7,000 bases of DNA, from contig DAHVAA010000081.1 in NCBI GenBank assembly GCA_027314845.1, positions 1 through 7,000 on the forward strand, in the 5' to 3' direction. Positions 6,233-7,000 of this stretch are shown piece by piece. The notes beneath the pieces were generated by a model. It worked only from the letters and a program-made list of their open reading frames with translations, was not told the origin of the DNA and searched no databases. The translations under genes were made by a program, and so were the position numbers. This stretch comes from Thermoplasmata archaeon. Lineage in GTDB: Archaea > Thermoplasmatota > Thermoplasmata > UBA184. The first letter of the stretch is position 1. Every line of letters begins with the position of its first letter.

Positions 6233-7000
6233 ATGCTCACGGATGCCTTCGGACGCGGAGTCACCGACATCCGCGTTAGCGTAACGAAACGCTGCAACTT
6301 CGGCTGCGTCTACTGCCACGACGAAGGCCTCGGACCGGTCGCCCGCCCGCGCTCCCCGCACGGCGAGGAGATGACCGTCGCCGAGGTCGAACGGGTCGTC
6401 CGGGTCGCCCGTGAGTTCGACATCCGGTCGGTCAAGTTCACGGGCGGAGAACCGCTCGTCCGCGCCGACCTCGAGGAGATCGTGAGCCGTACGGTCGAAC
6501 AGATCCCCGACGTCTCACTCACGACCAACGGCTCGATGCTCGAGGGTCGCGCGGAAGCGCTCCGGGACGCCGGCCTCAAACGCGTGAACGTCTCGGTCGA
6601 TTCGATCGACCCCGAGCAGTTCCGCGCGATCCGCAAAGGAGCGCTCGCTCCGGTCCTTCGGGGGATCCGTGAGGCGCTGAGGGTCGGCCTCAAACCGGTC
6701 AAGCTCAACATGGTCGTGTTCCGGCCTACGCTATCGAACATCCCGAGCATGATCGATTTTGTCGGGGAGACCGAGGGCTTGAAGCTCCAGTTGATCCAGT
6801 TCATGCCGGAGCTGGTCACTCATCCAGAGTGGATGGTCGACATTGAGGGGGTCAAGCGCTGGCTCGAGGAACACGCGTCGCGAGTCCTCGTCCGAGAGAT
6901 GCACCACCGTCGGGTCTATCTGTTCCGGCAGGCCGAGGTCGAGGTCGTCGACCCGGTGTACAACACCGAGTTCTGCGCGAACTGCCATCGGATCCGTGTC
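6233..7000 (+). CDS. moaA: GTP 3',8-cyclase MoaA (radical SAM), C-terminus cut by the window
   Basis: MoaA uses S-adenosylmethionine radical chemistry to turn GTP into 3',8-cyclo-GTP, the first step of molybdopterin synthesis. The frame is open for 256 codons to the right edge; about 50-70 residues are probably missing. The radical-SAM cluster motif is Cys21-x3-Cys25-x2-Cys28 (TKRCNFGCVYCHDEG), followed by the SAM-binding TGGEP at 70-74. The second 4Fe-4S cluster, which binds GTP, begins with Cys248 and Cys251 (EFCANCHRIRV); its third cysteine lies beyond the window. The YCHDEG variant is of archaeal rather than bacterial style. The ATG at 6233 is supported by the TATA box at leaderless distance and by the typical N-terminus LTDAFGR. 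The gene is divergent from coxMSL, whose large subunit needs this cofactor. Whether other moa or cofactor genes follow cannot be seen. Confidence 0.93.
   Translation, partial: MLTDAFGRGVTDIRVSVTKRCNFGCVYCHDEGLGPVARPRSPHGEEMTVAEVERVVRVAREFDIRSVKFTGGEPLVRADLEEIVSRTVEQIPDVSLTTNGSMLEGRAEALRDAGLKRVNVSVDSIDPEQFRAIRKGALAPVLRGIREALRVGLKPVKLNMVVFRPTLSNIPSMIDFVGETEGLKLQLIQFMPELVTHPEWMVDIEGVKRWLEEHASRVLVREMHHRRVYLFRQAEVEVVDPVYNTEFCANCHRIRV

Noticed and set aside
5179..6297. Second minus-strand frame of 372 codons overlapping coxM
   Set aside because: Arg/Pro/Gly-rich shadow of the true coxM frame, starting inside the divergent moaA gene.
1..7000. Search by eye for tRNA, rRNA, CRISPR arrays and insertion sequences
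   Set aside because: No tandem spaced repeats, terminal inverted repeats, transposase motifs or tRNA-like T-loop/acceptor patterns were seen.

Overview
The window is GC-rich, densely coding DNA, most likely from an archaeon. The archaeal signs are TATA-like boxes centred about 27-29 bases upstream of start codons (wHTH gene and moaA), which suggests leaderless transcripts, and a MoaA of archaeal style (YCHDEG after the radical-SAM cysteines, CANCHRIRV near its end). A high-GC Thermoplasmatota-type archaeon would fit, but that lineage guess is inference and cannot be proved from this sequence.

Layout, left to right. Positions 1-140 hold the C-terminal end of a YHS/TRASH-type metal-binding protein on the plus strand. 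Its stop codon directly abuts the stop of a convergent winged-helix regulator (141-758, minus). A divergent intergenic region with repeats follows, then a small unrecognised plus-strand protein (939-1202) and an HtrA/DegP-type serine protease with a PDZ domain (1310-2269). The protease gene converges, with only 37 bases between stops, on a minus-strand operon running leftward from 6080: coxM, coxS, coxL. These encode the three subunits of an aerobic (Mo/Cu) carbon monoxide dehydrogenase. Divergent from coxM across a 152-base region with two promoters is a molybdenum-cofactor gene, moaA, which runs off the right edge.

The core of the window is a CO-oxidation module. CoxM (FAD), CoxS (two 2Fe-2S clusters) and CoxL (molybdopterin active site) form the usual heterotrimer. 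CoxL carries the form I active-site loop AYRCSFR and the conserved GVGES glutamate, and the gene order M-S-L is also that of form I enzymes, so true CO oxidation is the best reading. MoaA makes the first precursor of the molybdopterin that CoxL needs. The maturation genes coxD, coxE and coxF are not in the window. The main oddities are a 146-base out-of-frame overlap of coxM with coxS, an HtrA protein without a signal peptide or membrane anchor, and an orphan 87-residue protein preceded by operator-like repeats. I found no RNA genes, insertion sequences, CRISPR arrays or clear T-rich terminators, and I do not see a wholly new multi-gene system.
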